Numbered from the stretch's first letter, positions 1 to 11,740 are shown. The stretch: DNA of 64,000 bases from Fratercula arctica (GCA_947846985.1 CANTUZ010000002.1:130162889-130226888), one strand, 5' to 3'. Notes: generated from the sequence alone by a model not told the origin. Translations and numbers: made by a program.

Positions 1-580
1 AGCATGGCCAGCAGGTTGAGGGAGGTGATTCTGCCCCTCTACTCTGCTCTCGTGAGACCACACCTGGAGTACTGCGTCCAGCTCTGGAGCCCTCAGCACA
101 GAAAAGACATGAACCTGTTGGATTGGGTCCAGAAGAGGGCCACAAAAATGATCAGAGGGCTGGAGCACCTCTCCTATGAGAACTGGCTGAGAGAGTGGGT
201 GTTGTTCAGTCTGGAGAAGAGAAGGCTCTGGAGTGACCTTATTGTGGCCTTTCAGTACTTAAAGAGGCCCTACAGGAAAGACATAGACAAACTTTGTAGG
301 AGGGCCTGTTGCAATAAGACAAAGGGTAATGGTTTTAAACTAACAGAGGGTAGATTCAGACTGCATAGAAGGAAGAAATTTTTCATTATGAGGGTGGTGA
401 GACACTGGCACAGGTTGCCAGAGAGGTAGTAGATAACCCATCCCTGGAAGCATTCAAGGTCAGGTTGGACGGGGCTCTGAGCAACCTGATCTAGTTGAAG
501 ATGTCCCTGCTCATTGCAGGGGGGATGGACTAGATGACCTTTAAAGGTCCCTTCCTGCCCAAATTATTCTATGATTCATG
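1..580 (+). mobile_element. CR1 LINE, 3' fragment (ORF2 C-terminal end plus 3' tail), cut by the window edge
   Basis: Translation of about 4-429 gives the C-terminal part of the CR1 ORF2 reverse transcriptase, with the recognisable blocks [33 protein letters not shown] and MRVVRHW. The same blocks recur in the other CR1 copies of this window. A stop at 427-429 cuts the frame earlier than in the copy at 40726-41075, so this is a decayed, non-autonomous copy. The 3' end carries the CR1 terminal octamer ATTCTATG at 566-573. The left end coincides with position 1, so the element probably continues outside the window. CR1 is the dominant interspersed repeat of birds. Confidence 0.93.
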
Positions 581-1943
581 TGTCATCCAGGAACTAAAGC
601 AGGTCCATGATGTCAACTACAGATGACTGGGCACACTTCAATATGATGGGGAGTTTTTGATGGAAAAGGGGTGGTGGAAAATGGAAGGATGGAAACCCAG
701 GGTGATGACAACAGTTAGCAGAACAGTCTTTTGAATAAGCAACAACAGAACATCAAAATGATAGACAGAAGAGCGGCAGAAAGCAGGGTTTTATGGTGCA
801 GGGTTCATATTGTCATCCTGAGTCTTTGGCAGGTTTGAGAACTGCCTAGTGAGGGAGCAATATTATATCATGAGACTCACAATGCCTTGCCATGATCCCA
901 GAACACTTGCAAAAAGCAAATATGAATAATGAACATTTAAAGCAAAAACTGTGCACCAGGCAAACAATTCATAAACTGGGATATTTGTCTAAGTCATTTG
1001 CAAGTAAATTCAAATAATAAGCAAATTAATAATAAACACATAAGTCTGTCTGTGCATAAGTCACTAGCAAAGTACAGGGCCTGATTTCCTGCTGTTTACA
1101 TCTTCAGCAGTCACCTCCATCCACGCAAAATGAACGTAACATTTTTCAAATCAGGTCCTGTAGGATTTCCCACCTTCTTCAAAGTCGCTTTACAGCTATA
1201 CAAGCAAGTATTCAGATGGCAGTGAGCAAGAGGGTCCACTGAACACTTCTGCCTGCTCAGCTCTGTGTATGACAGCTCAGCCTGGCTTCCTAGGGAAAAA
1301 TCTATGCCTTTGCCTTTCAGGTCCATTTTCTCTCCACAATTTCTTCCCCATCGCTTCTAAATCCATTAGCCCATTTCAAAACATCTTATCAACTTTCATG
1401 AAAAGTAGTGACAGGAGAGGAGAGCAACCCACATTAGTGTCTCTGCTGAGGCTGCAATACACCTTTACTGCTATTTGCTTAATTTAGTGGAAACACTGGC
1501 CTTTCAGCACACAGAGTTCAGAGTCACCCACACCGTATGTCAGCAGCAGCTAGGGAATGGGACACAATGGATGGAGGAGACTGAGTTACCTGTGCAAGAT
1601 AAGGAGTCTTTCAGGAGTGTGAAGTGGCGGAGCTTGTGGGAATAAATTTCAAGTACAATTGGAGGCAGTTAGAGATAAAGGTCACTAAAACATAAAAGAA
1701 GAGCCACGCCAAAACCGATCTGTTTAACCTACAATAGGAATATGAAGCTCCATGACTCTGCTTCCAGTCCCAATCTGCTTCCACATTTAAGTCACCATGT
1801 TACTTCACACTCCTCAAAACAGTGTGTTTCATTGTGGTATCTATGCAGTATTTTTTGCATTCTTCCACTGATTTGCAAAGGACTCACATAAGCAATTTAA
1901 GAATAAGAGTTTTAGTTTTTGCTGTTTGTTGTTGGGTTGTTGT

Positions 1944-1950
<7 letters not shown>

Positions 1951-1975
<25 letters not shown>
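1951..1975. repeat. Homopolymer T run (T25)
   Basis: A pure run of 25 T, preceded by a G/T-rich stretch. No retroposed gene body was recognised beside it on either strand. Confidence 0.95.
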
Positions 1976-3959
1976 AATGGGAACAATGAGAAATGTGTTC
2001 TAGCCAATTTAGGAAAAGGTGAATACATAAATTTACACCTCCAAGGTGGGGTTTCTTAAACACAATGCCATTTATCCTACGCTACAGGAATTTAAAAAAC
2101 AACTACAGTAAGTATAAAAATGTCTAATGAAATATTTCAGAAGAGATTATGGCATGTAACCTGCCAATTGAGTTTTGATATATTGCAGGGAAATCTGAGG
2201 ACTTGACATGTAATTTTTAAAAAGTTACATTTCCTTGACTTAAATAGCACCCCATGGTATTAATCAAACCCCACGGAGCCAGCATCTTCAGGTATGCAGA
2301 ACCTAAAGCGAGCAGCAACACATATTTGCGCAATAAGAATCTCTAAAACTGTGCATCACTCAGGAAATTATTTCAAAAAGTCAGTCCCTAAGTGGTTGTT
2401 ATTTCTAAAGCTAGTTATGAACATATTGCTGCTTGAAGTGTTCCAGCAAAGCCAGTGTGTCAGTATCAAGATGCTCATTTAAATTTGCTTTGGTTTGGTG
2501 AACTTTTATCATCCTGGAGCCTAGCTCCAAACCAACTCCACTTGCCAGCAAGGCTGCCTCGGAACCAGGAACCTTGTTGTTCTTCAAGGACTGCTTCATC
2601 CGAAGACCATCCAACCTGCTCAGGAGCCTGGCTTGCCATGTCTCAAGCAATTTGATTGGTAGGTCTCTGGAGTCCCTCACACTAGGGCTGAACCCCCATA
2701 TACTGGTCCATGTTGAGATGTCTCTGAGGCAGGACCCTGGAAACCTGGGAACCATCCGCCTAATCAGGGCTTTCTTCCAATTTTGCAGCAGGGAGGTGGA
2801 TGCCAGCGAGAGCCCCTGCTCCCCAAGCTTTCAAGTTCATACATCTTGGGCTTCAAACCTGAAAAAACTTAAATGGGCTCACTGTGCCAGTGTCCGGGCA
2901 AGGCTCACCCTCCACCACTGAATTCATCTGCAGCTTGTCAGGGAAGCTGGCTCTTTTTTCAGTTGAGATGTTGCCACACTGTGTGGAAAAAGTAGGAGTT
3001 CTCATGAACAGGAAACTCTGCTTTTCAGGCACCTTTAAGAAAAAATATGGTTCTTTGTCAAAAAGAGTTTACAAATTGAAACCATTACCTGGTAAGGACT
3101 TCATTATTGGTTGTTTTCCAGGAGGTTCCACTCAGGCTAAGAAGTGCCCCATTTTCACATCAGGGTAGTACTCTCTTCCAGACATTACGATGGATAAAAA
3201 AAGCTGTAGGGAAGTGTTGGGCATGGAGGCTAAAGAAAAAAGCAATTAGGTTAACCTATTACTCTATCAGATTCATATACAATCCCACAGGAAAAAAAAA
3301 AAAAAAGTCTGCACAAACCCTGAGAAATAGCTGAAAGTAATTTGTGGATTTTTTTTTTTTTTCCAGTTTGCTGGTTGTTTCATGCTGCAAGCCAGGAGCA
3401 GAACTATGTTCTATGCAATGTGTTATTCACAGCTGGAGAAACATGGGCTTAATATTGGGTCATGGTTTGCCGGTGATACCAAGATATTTCATTAAAAAAG
3501 TTCATGTCCACAGGTTTTCTGCATCTCAGTCCTGAGATTTAATCTGTGGGGAACAAGTTGAAAATGAAAAATAACAGTGGGGATGAGAGCTCCAAGGCCT
3601 ATCACTTTGCTTGTGAATGCAGTAAGTTTTAAACAAGTTATCCACATTTAATTTATCATAGTTATCAGCAGCACAAGTTTGTCAGATGTGTTGACAACAG
3701 CTTCTGTCTGATCTCTGGGAAGCTCACTCCCCATTTCCCGTCACAACGTCAGAGCAGGACTATGCTGCCATTACACAGGTACCTGCAGAACTGCCCTGCT
3801 CAAGGAAAGCTTCAAGCTGTGCTTTGGGAAAATTAATCTCCCTGTAGTTCCCCAGGAGCCCATTAGAGTACAAGATATGGAGGAAGCCCTCTCCTCCCGG
3901 ATGCCCGGCCCTATCTCTCCGCTCGGAGTCTCTATCCGCTTCTACCCGGCTGCAGGGGA

Positions 3960-4665
3960 GGAGCATGGGGATTGCCCTTATAATTAGAAGCTTCATACCT
4001 CTCACAACTAATCACAGTCTGATCCTCCTCCCTCTGCAATTAGCTTCCTCCCATTACAAAATCCTCTGCTCCTGGATGTTTCATTCTCCCTTGCTAAAAA
4101 AGAAAGGTATTTAGCCATTAATTCTGAGCGGCTGCTGAACATCCCTCCTTCCAGTCCTTGCTGGTTTGCTTCAGCTTCGAGCTGAAACTGAACAGAAAAT
4201 GCCTTCTGCTTGCGGCTAAGTTATCGTGACAGATTACTTTTAATTAATCTATCATTAAATCATGTTTGACATAGAGCAAAAACAATCCAAAGCAAAAAGC
4301 CTAAAAATACTGAGTCCCGTTTCACCAGACTGGGAAAAAGCAGACAAATTGCTGCCTGCTACATAAACCCCAGGCGGGTATCGCAAATGTTGAAAGGAGC
4401 TGGGAAAGGACGTCTTCCACAATGGCCCTCCCGGGAAGGGAGAGCCCTGTTGGTGTGACTGTGCCTCCACGGGGACAGGGATGGAGCCAGCGCTCCGAGC
4501 CCTACTTGCCTGCTCAGCGCCATGCACCGCAGCCACGAGCGACTGTAAAAGAGGCAGTGGATGCTTCCGAAGACACGAAAGCCATCTCCTCGGAGATGGT
4601 ATTTAAAGAAACACATTTTTGCATTGCAGAGATTGCCAAGTTCAAAGCTAGAAGGCAGTAGCTGA
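3960..4665. promoter_or_regulatory. Candidate distal regulatory element upstream of KCNB2
   Basis: Repeat-free, mixed-composition stretch with several homeodomain-type cores: TAATTA at 3981-3986 and 4241-4246, plus CAATTAG near 4037 and CATTAAT near 4117. They alternate with GC-richer blocks that contain CpG dinucleotides (around 3896-3950 and 4430-4520). Open frames on both strands overlap here, which is common in sequence under constraint for non-coding reasons. Conservation cannot be measured from one sequence, so this is an inference from motif density and texture only. It lies about 5.5 kb upstream of the CpG island. Confidence 0.25.
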
Positions 4666-7330
4666 TCACCTAGACATGTCTCATGCTAAGTATGCCTTTG
4701 GCTATAAGCGTCCCCTAGTTCCCCCTTTATAATATAATAGAATCAGGAAATTCCAGGTCTTTAGAATGACAGAACTGGGTTTTATTCACCCACTCTTTTG
4801 TCATAAACTTGGACCAAGCTACTGCAACGTCTGGCAAGCAATAGCAGAGCAAGTTTAAACCCGGTATATATCCTACCTGGGACTCATGAGCAAAGCTGAA
4901 TCATTTCTCAAGGTTGTGAGCTGGCACCGGGCCAAAATAAGGGATCTCAGTTTAAAGGTTTGTGAATAAGACGGGCTAACATTCTAATTGACAGAGGGGA
5001 TTAATGTTCAGCTCATGTTTTAAAAAAAAAAAAACAAACCCAAACTATGAAGATTATATTACAAAATACGGTTTTATTTTTCTAGCAAAACGCAAGCTAC
5101 ACTAACCCATTACAGGAGGTTAAAAGAAGACTTCTGAATTCATGGAAATCATCGCCATCTTATGCCACAGGAAGGAGAGCCCTATATCCAAACATTGCAG
5201 GCTGGAGCTCCAGGAGCCACTCAGCAGGCATTCTGTCTGCTTGACAAAAAAGACAGACAGTAAATCTTATCTATTTGACTTCTACATATGAGAAGATGCC
5301 CAAATTTGAAATAAATCAGTTTGTACAACTCTGATTCAACTGTAATCATATTGATATGCCTTTTAGTTCAATTTTGTTTTCTGTTTGTATTATGTTGTGT
5401 CTACAATTGATTTTAGCCCTAGCAGAAATTACTATATTCTTGCCCAGCTTTGTCCAGAATAAAAAAAAAAAAAGAAGAGAAATCCACCCAGAGAAGAAAG
5501 GAACAATGAATCAATTTTTACAAACAGCCAAAAAAAAAAACCCCTCAAAACCCATCCAAGTTGTGGATGTGGCTAATTTGACAATGTCATCTTGCCCATG
5601 ATGTGTCCTTCCTGGCTATGCTCTTGCTCAGCTCCATCACTGGTTTTGTGATACCCAGCCCTGTAAGTTTCCACTTACTGCACTAGAGAAGAAAAAGCTG
5701 TCACTATTGCCCCTGTGTGCAGCAGCACACTATTCCCAGGTGTGTCTACGAGACAGCCTTCAAACACTAGAGACACTGCTGTCCCACTGCACCCTGTGGA
5801 AGAGCTGGAGCCCCTTCCAAGAGCCTCTCTAAAACCCAAGACTTGGAGAAAACGTGGTGGAGTGCGATCCATGGCAAGAGGAATCGAAAACATATTCTTC
5901 TGAGTTGCAGAAATCTGATAAAAGGAAAGCAAAACCCAAAAAAGAGGGGAGAAAAACCCCAAACCACTCATTAGGAAGCATGGAAAGCTATTCCATGATT
6001 CAGGAAGTCCCTAATCTAGACCAGACTGTGGTGGGCTATGCTATTGCCAGATGCTATTTCCAATGTGATTTATTTTAAGACAATATTAAACTTGGCCGAG
6101 AAGCTGCCTTTGTTTGACTTGTTTTTATCTGGAGGTCTTGGGTGACAGAAAGGGCACTGGGATGGGGTTTGCTTTTCTCCTAAAACAGAACCTTCTTCTT
6201 TGTTGGACTCATCACTGGGAAATTATGAGACATTTCCAGACCACTTGACATTACATTTTGGCCTTGCACTAACTAAGGTGACTACATTCAGGAAAATGAT
6301 AAAATATTTATTTAGACAGGCCAACTTTGACACTGATGACAGCAGCCCTCCTGTTTCTTTTTGTAATATCTGCTCCTGCAAGTGAAGAATACCCATGAAG
6401 CCAGCCTGTAAGGGGACCATTCCCTTCTCCACAGAGGAGTCTCTCCAGCATTGCTGGAGCAGGGACTGAAAGCCTTGGGTTGAGATGAAATGGGGTCCTG
6501 GGCCATGGGCAGGGGTTGAGGGAGCCCCCAGGGGAGGCTGGTCTGGGCCAGCAGCCCTGGTCATGCCTTCAGGGCCCTGACAAACACAAACCCACTCTTG
6601 TTTCTTCAAAAAGAAGCAGACGTGTGGGTCACATGAGTTCACTAGTGTGGTCCAGATGGTCAGCAGTGAAGAAGACAATTATTTCTTGCAACAGTTAGGT
6701 TGTGATTGTGAATCATTTTCCTGCTGCATTTAATGATGCCTTTGCAAATGTCTGCTCATCTTCCTCCATGCACGCCTCCCTCTGTTCCCCGCCTCCTCTT
6801 GCTCCAGGTGTTTTACAAGGACTGCCTCACAAAGACCTAGTGGGGTCATCCGTGCAAACCAGGCGTGAAGTGAGAAGGAAGAGGTTCAGCACATTTATGA
6901 GGCTGGTCTTTGATGAAAGGTGCTCTGAAGAACACAGCTGTAACAAGGGAGAAAGATCCTGCAACTGAAAGCTTGGTAGGAAAGAGATTTCTCTTTCATT
7001 CAAGCTGTGACTTTCTTCCCCTTATCTGACCAACTGAAACAAAACTCCTCTGGAGTAAATCTTTCCCACATGGTCTGCAAGATACTGGTCATCACCACGG
7101 CCATACATTTTGCTCTTTTTTCCTGGTAAATAGAGGAACCACAAAGGCCTCCCTTCAACTTCCAGACACACTGGTGTAGGGGCAGAAGACGAGTGCTCAT
7201 GAACAGAAAAGTCCCAAGCCTAGAAAATGAGTGAGCCAAGAACAATTAGAATTTTGTTTATGAAGGAAAATTGAATAATACAGATAGAGTGAAGCAAACA
7301 TGTATAATAATATACCTCTATGTGCAAAAA

Positions 7331-7392
7331 TCCTTTCCCAGAATAAAGTTATTTTCACTGAAAAAGTCCTTTCCCAGAATAAAGTTATTTTA
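7331..7392. repeat. 36-bp-period tandem duplication
   Basis: The 25-base string starting TCCTTTCCCAGAATAAAG occurs at 7331-7355 and again at 7367-7391, separated by a short A-rich spacer. A smaller repeat of CAGAATAATTC follows at about 7413-7436. Confidence 0.9.
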
Positions 7393-8191
7393 ACCGTGGA
7401 CTCCATAGCTCAGAATAATTCCAGAATAATTCCTCCTTTTTGAAAGCAGATCAATTGCTTATTCTGGAGCAGTGTCTACACAGCATGCACACCGGCGTAG
7501 CCGGAGAACTGCAGGAACTCTCCTATTGACTGCTCTTTCTGTCAGTTTTCCCAATAAGCAAGTCCTATTAGTGTCTGGGGTTGTGTGTATGAGAGAGAAA
7601 TAAGAGAGCCTCCCTTTATCAAAAATAATGAAAAATCAAATATTAAAATCTCACAAAATTGGTCTGCTTCTGTAAAACACTTACAGCCTTCAAAACCGCT
7701 CACTGCATCATGAAAGGCAGCCGAGGAGCACCGGAGCTCCTGAGAACCTATTATTCCATGAGCATCCGAATGAATGAACTCAGGTTTCCTACAGCTCTGT
7801 CTCATAAGCTTTACCGGCTGCAATAGCTAAGAAGACACAAGCTCCAGCTGAACTTTTCTCACTGGTGTGACATATCACATTCAGATTTTGAAGCATGTAA
7901 CAACACATGAACTCCTAATGCCATCTTTGCCACGCTCTGGGCACAAAGTGTTACATAGTGAGCCTCTTAGCCCAACTGATGCCTTTTCCTTAAACTTGTA
8001 GGGATTTAACTGTCTTTGAGAGTTTTTCCCACATCTCACAATCAGCTAAAACTGATCATCGAGTTCAAATATTAGGAATGAGCCACAGACACATGCACAC
8101 AAAAGGAGTGGAATGTATGGAATACATAGATACCTACATTTCAACTGGGGAGTAGTTGGGGAAAGGAATGGGTAGCTATGGAATTTTGTTT

Positions 8192-8221
8192 ATCATGTAT
8201 GGAAGAATCATGTATGGAAGA
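8192..8221. repeat. 15-bp perfect tandem duplication
   Basis: TCATGTATGGAAGAA is present twice head to tail (8192-8206 and 8207-8221). It looks like a simple replication-slippage duplication. Confidence 0.9.
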
Positions 8222-8921
8222 ATATTTCCCTGATTGACCATAAGGATAAACTGGAGTGAGTAGCACATATGTCTGTCACAGATGTTCAGAATGTAGACAA
8301 AGCACATTCTGCTGGAGGTTTCAACATAAATCATTATTTCCATAGAAAACTAACCTTGAAATCAGCAGCACTTAGGACGTCCAATACTGTGGTACCCATT
8401 CAGAAAACTTCAGAAAGTAGGCCAGGAGAAGATGGTTGATCTTTTTTAAAAATCACACATCTGTATGTTCCCAAGGCAAGGAAGTAAATAAAACAGGGGA
8501 AATTAATACAGGAAATGAGCATTCAAAGTTTAACCTAATTTTCAGTTGGTTGTAATTGCAATCATGGTGGCAATACTGCCCAATCTGTTTATTGGATGTC
8601 TTTCAAAAGAATTAGGAGGTCTTTGAATTAAAAAAAAAAAAAAAGGAAGCTGATAAACATTGTGTTGGAAAGTCTTCATCCCACTTCATCCCAGCATTGG
8701 AATGTGCAACACTGAAGGCAGAATCTCAGACCGATAGGATGAGATGAAGCCTGAGCAACACAATGCAGAGGGCAAAGGTACAGTTATGAAACCTGAGAAA
8801 GAGAGGAGAGCTTGAAAAGAATATCATTCTAATTGAATACCTAAAATACAGAAGGGCATCACTGAATAAGGGAGAGAGACTTCCTCCCATTATCAGGAGT
8901 GATAAAGGACTTTCCATTTCC

Positions 8922-9607
8922 TGTGCTGCATCAAAAGAAGCATGGCCAGCAGGTTGAGGGAGTAGACATAGTGCTTAGAGATATGGTTTAGTGATGGTTT
9001 TTGTAAGTTAGGTTGGTGGTTGGACTAAATGATCTGAAAGGTCTCTTCCAACCTAGGCAATTCTATGATTCTATGATTCTGCCTCTATACTCTGCTCTGG
9101 TGAGACCCCACCTGGAGCACTGCGTCCAGCTTCGGAGTCCCCAGCACAAGAAGGACATGGACCTGTTGGAGTGACTCCAGAGGAGGGCCATGAAGATGAT
9201 CAGAGGGCTGGAGCACCTCTCCTATGAAGACAGGCTGAGAGAGTTGGGGTTGTTCAGCTTGGAGAGGAGAAGGCTCTGAGGAGATATTATAGTCTTCCAG
9301 CACCTAAAGGGGGTCTACAGAAAAGCTGGGGAGGGACTCTTTATCAGGGAGTCTAGCAATAGGACGAGGGGTAATGGTTTTAAACTGAAAGAGAGGAGAT
9401 GTAGATCAGTTATTAGGAAGACATTCTTTCCTGTGAGGGTGGTGAGACACTGGAACAGGTTTCCCACAGAAGTTGTGGCTGCCCGCATCTCTGGAAGTGT
9501 TCAAGGCCAGGCTGGATGGGGCTTTGAGCAGTCTGGTCTAGTGGGAGGTGTCCCTGCCTATTTGAGGGGGGTGGGTGGGTGTTTTTGGAACAAGATGATC
9601 TTTAAGG
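8922..9607 (+). mobile_element. CR1 LINE copy (outer), split by a nested CR1 and lacking its 3' tail
   Basis: The element starts in the CR1 segment that reads TGCTGCATCAAAAGAAGCATGG and continues to about 8962. It is then interrupted by a second CR1 (8963-9075) and resumes at about 9076 with the ORF2 C-terminal region ([27 protein letters not shown] in translation, with frame disruptions). It can be followed through the 3' UTR to the GATGATCTTTAAGG block at about 9594-9607. The usual last 50 or so bases, including the ATTCTATG octamer seen in the copy at 55403-55986, are missing, and GC-rich promoter-like sequence begins at once. Same orientation as KCNB2. Confidence 0.92.
8963..9075 (+). mobile_element. 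Nested CR1 3' fragment of a different subfamily
   Basis: About 113 bp resembling the 3' end of the CR1 at 15955-16251 (ACATGGTTTAGTGGTGG-like block, GGTTGGACT, AATGATCT and AGGTCT blocks). It ends with two full ATTCTATG octamers at 9060-9067 and 9068-9075. It is embedded in the outer CR1, whose sequence continues directly at ATTCTGCC. Being inside, it is the younger insertion. It is severely 5'-truncated and has no coding capacity. Confidence 0.9.
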
Positions 9608-9677
9608 CATCGATGTGCGGCACAGGGGGGGCGGAGGGGGGCCGCGCCCTCCGCGCCCCGGCCTGGAGCGATCGTGT

Positions 9678-9702
9678 CCCCCCCACCCCCCCTCCGCCCC
9701 CC
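9678..9702 (-). other. C-rich tract with G-quadruplex potential on the minus strand
   Basis: C7-A-C7 followed by TCCG and C6. On the minus strand this gives at least four G tracts of three or more with very short loops, sufficient for an intramolecular quadruplex; the + strand could form an i-motif. Confidence 0.6.
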
Positions 9703-9811
9703 GCCACCGCCGCCGCGCACAGCCGCAGACACGGGCGGCCGCGCCGGCAGCTCTCAGGCAGCCGGGGATTACAGCGGGGCGAGGGCAACGCGGGCTCGGC
9801 TTTTATCCTTT

Positions 9812-9846
9812 CCCCCGCCCCCCCTCACCCCCCCCCCCCCCCCCCC
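9812..9846 (-). other. C19 homopolymer and flanking C tracts, strong G-quadruplex potential on the minus strand
   Basis: C5 (9812-9816), G, C7 (9818-9824), TCA, then an uninterrupted C19 (9828-9846). Such runs are slippage-prone and hard to sequence, so the exact C count may be unreliable. The position inside the putative promoter is notable. Confidence 0.7.
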
Positions 9847-9849
9847 GCC

Positions 9850-10172
9850 TCGGTCCTCCGCCCGCCACCCCAGCCGCTCGCCGCGCCGCTTGTTCGGCGG
9901 GTTTTCCATCTGCCGGGGTGGTGGTGGGGGTTCAGGAGGGAGATGCCTTTGCCGTGGTTTCCCACCCCCGGTCCTCTCCGTGCCGGGGGGGGGCGGTGAT
10001 GTGGAGACGGGAATGTAGAGCAAAACCCTCCCCGGGAAGGAGCGACCAAAACAAACCTCTCGCCGTGGCTTTGGCGGCCGCGCAGTGCTCGGGGAAGCCC
10101 GAGCAGCCCCTGCCAGCGCCGGGGAATCCCTCCTCCAGCCGCCGGCGGTGCCCCGGGCTCCCGCGGAGCAAG
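9850..10172 (+). other. KCNB2: Putative non-coding exon 1 (5' UTR) of KCNB2; left end unknown
   Basis: The right end is set by a near-consensus splice donor, CAAG|GTAAGG, with GT at 10173-10174, inside the CpG island. The left limit given is arbitrary because the transcription start cannot be read from sequence. If transcription starts upstream of 9943, the exon contains several AUGs: one at 9943 opening an 18-codon ORF that ends at 9997-9999, one at 9999 open through the donor, and an AUG immediately followed by UAG at 10013-10018. Joining this donor to the acceptor at 25590 would give the KCNB2 leader. The assignment rests on position, CpG content and donor strength, not on transcript evidence. 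Confidence 0.5.
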
Positions 10173-10225
10173 GTAAGGGGACGGGCATCTCTCCTCCGCC
10201 GTTCGGTTTTATTTATTGGGGTGCC

Positions 10226-10246
10226 TTTTTTTTTTTTTTTTTTTTT
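10226..10246. repeat. Homopolymer T run (T21) just inside putative intron 1
   Basis: Pure T21 beginning 53 bases after the candidate exon 1 donor, embedded in otherwise GC-rich CpG-island sequence. Confidence 0.95.
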
Positions 10247-11740
10247 ATTAGAGACCGAGTTCTCCACGCCTCTCGCAGCGGTGGGAGTTGCAAGGGAGGC
10301 GAACACTGGCCGGCTGGCCCCCCGGGTCGCCCGGGCCGGAGGGATGCGCCGTTCTCCCGCCGGGAAGCCCGGCGGCGGGGAGCGCCCCGCGGTAGAGGGG
10401 ACAGGCTCGGCGGGGCTGGACCCACACAGGGGTTTTCTTTCTTGGATCCGTTTGAGGGGGAATAATAATGCAGCCCCCAGGCTGGAGCGCTTTGGAAACC
10501 GTGGCTCGTGTTGTTGTTCCTTCAGAGCTGCTAAAGGGGAGGAGGGGGGAGAAATGACATTTCGTAGTATTCTACCTCCTGCCGTGGGTGAGCTTTAAAG
10601 ATAAAGGCTCGTCATTTGTTTCCGATGCTCTAATAGCGCTTGTGGGAACCTGATGATACAAAACCTCGGCGTTCTCGGTAGATAGCTGTCATTTGAATTA
10701 CCCCATGTACCCGGGGACTGAAAAATCCCCTCTGTCAAAGAAGGAAAACTGTAGCATTGTGCTGGTCTAAAAAATACTGGCATAGATGCTTTCTGTAGAT
10801 ACGTAACGTGCTGTCAGTCCCCTAGATTTAAAAACCTAAGTGTCTTTATAAACAGGCATGTTCACTGCATGGTTTCTAGAAACCATTCAGTGTGTTTTTT
10901 ATGTCAGAATTTCACTGTCCGGGTGAAGGTAAACGTTTGTTTATACCCTATGTATGTACTGTCCATATTTATAGTAGGTCTTGGACTTCATTCAACTCAA
11001 GTTACATAATGATTAAGATATAAATAAGCAGTATATTTGCCATTTCTTGGGCATTTTAATTCATTGCAGATGAGACCATCTCTAGCATCACTGCCAAAAT
11101 CATCACTTTTTAAATGTTTGCGTAAAAAGGGAAGTGTCAGTAGCATCAGGTGGAGACAACATTCCGTAGCAAATACACCGTCATCGCGACCTTGCTATTA
11201 AAAGGACATCTAAGCAAAGGATTTCAGTGACCCCATCCTGTAGCTCTGAGGAGCTGCCAGGATTGGTTTAGAGGAGGAAGAATAGCAGCCAGGCTGGACA
11301 GGGGAGTGGGAGTGGGAAAAGCCTGTCTGGTGAGGTTTTGCTTTTTAAAAACACTTAAGAGTTCAAGTTTGTCTCAGCTGGTGAGTCTTATCCAAGTTAG
11401 TGCAGAGCTAGCACCAAGCCATAGAGGCTTGGCAAGGTCTGAGAAACTGAACGTCCTACCAAGCCTGGGGCGCAATCCTCCTCCCAGGGGGGTTTACTAG
11501 GAACTTTCAGGGGAGCAGGGTGGGTCAGTACATGCCCCTTGTGAGATTTGTGTGCTGTGCGATCACCTGAGGTGTTCTAGCAAAGCTCTGGAAATCTTTC
11601 CCAGAGGGATGAGGTGTAGTACCCCAAAAAGTTTGTTGTTGGTTCTTTACACTGCTGTCATTTCCATTCAAACAACAGCCGGTAAACTGTGTCTTCACTC
11701 AGCCTTACTAGAACTTGCAGCTGCTTTGGTGGGTTTTTTA

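Larger units (their letters stand above)
581..8921. other. Upstream intergenic sequence with no supported gene
   Basis: About 8.3 kb without a recognisable coding exon. The open frames here are short, overlap on both strands and match no family I know. It holds a T25 run at 1951-1975, an A15 run at 3292-3306, a 36-bp-period tandem duplication at 7331-7392, a 15-bp tandem duplication at 8192-8221, and a homeodomain-motif-rich stretch at about 3960-4665 listed separately. In mammals TRPA1 lies upstream of KCNB2 in opposite orientation; no TRPA1-like exon is visible here. Confidence 0.6.
9610..10500 (+). promoter_or_regulatory. KCNB2: CpG island, probable KCNB2 promoter and first-exon region
   Basis: Very GC-rich DNA with dense CpG dinucleotides (runs such as CGCCGCCGCGCAC, GCGGCCGCGCCGG and GGCGGCCGCGC), GC boxes of CCCCGCCC type, and long C tracts. 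It is the only large CpG island in the window and lies about 15 kb upstream of the KCNB2 start-codon exon. Vertebrate KCNB2 is known to have a non-coding first exon far upstream of the coding exons, which fits. I see no convincing TATA box (a CTTTTATCC at about 9800 is the nearest), consistent with a dispersed CpG-island promoter. Both strands have long open frames, which is expected in stop-poor GC-rich DNA. Confidence 0.75.

Noticed and set aside
4735..4790. ATAGAATCAGG and nearby words resembling a reversed CR1 end
   Set aside because: Only a few octamer-like bases match and no CR1 body follows.
6223..6678. 151-codon minus strand frame
   Set aside because: No family resemblance, a competing frame on the same strand, and no promoter or splice context.
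9433..10598. Long open frames on both strands across the CpG island (up to 327 codons)
   Set aside because: Composition is proline-, arginine-, glycine- and alanine-rich, as expected from stop-poor GC-rich DNA. Frames overlap on both strands, one begins inside CR1, and none shows a recognisable domain.
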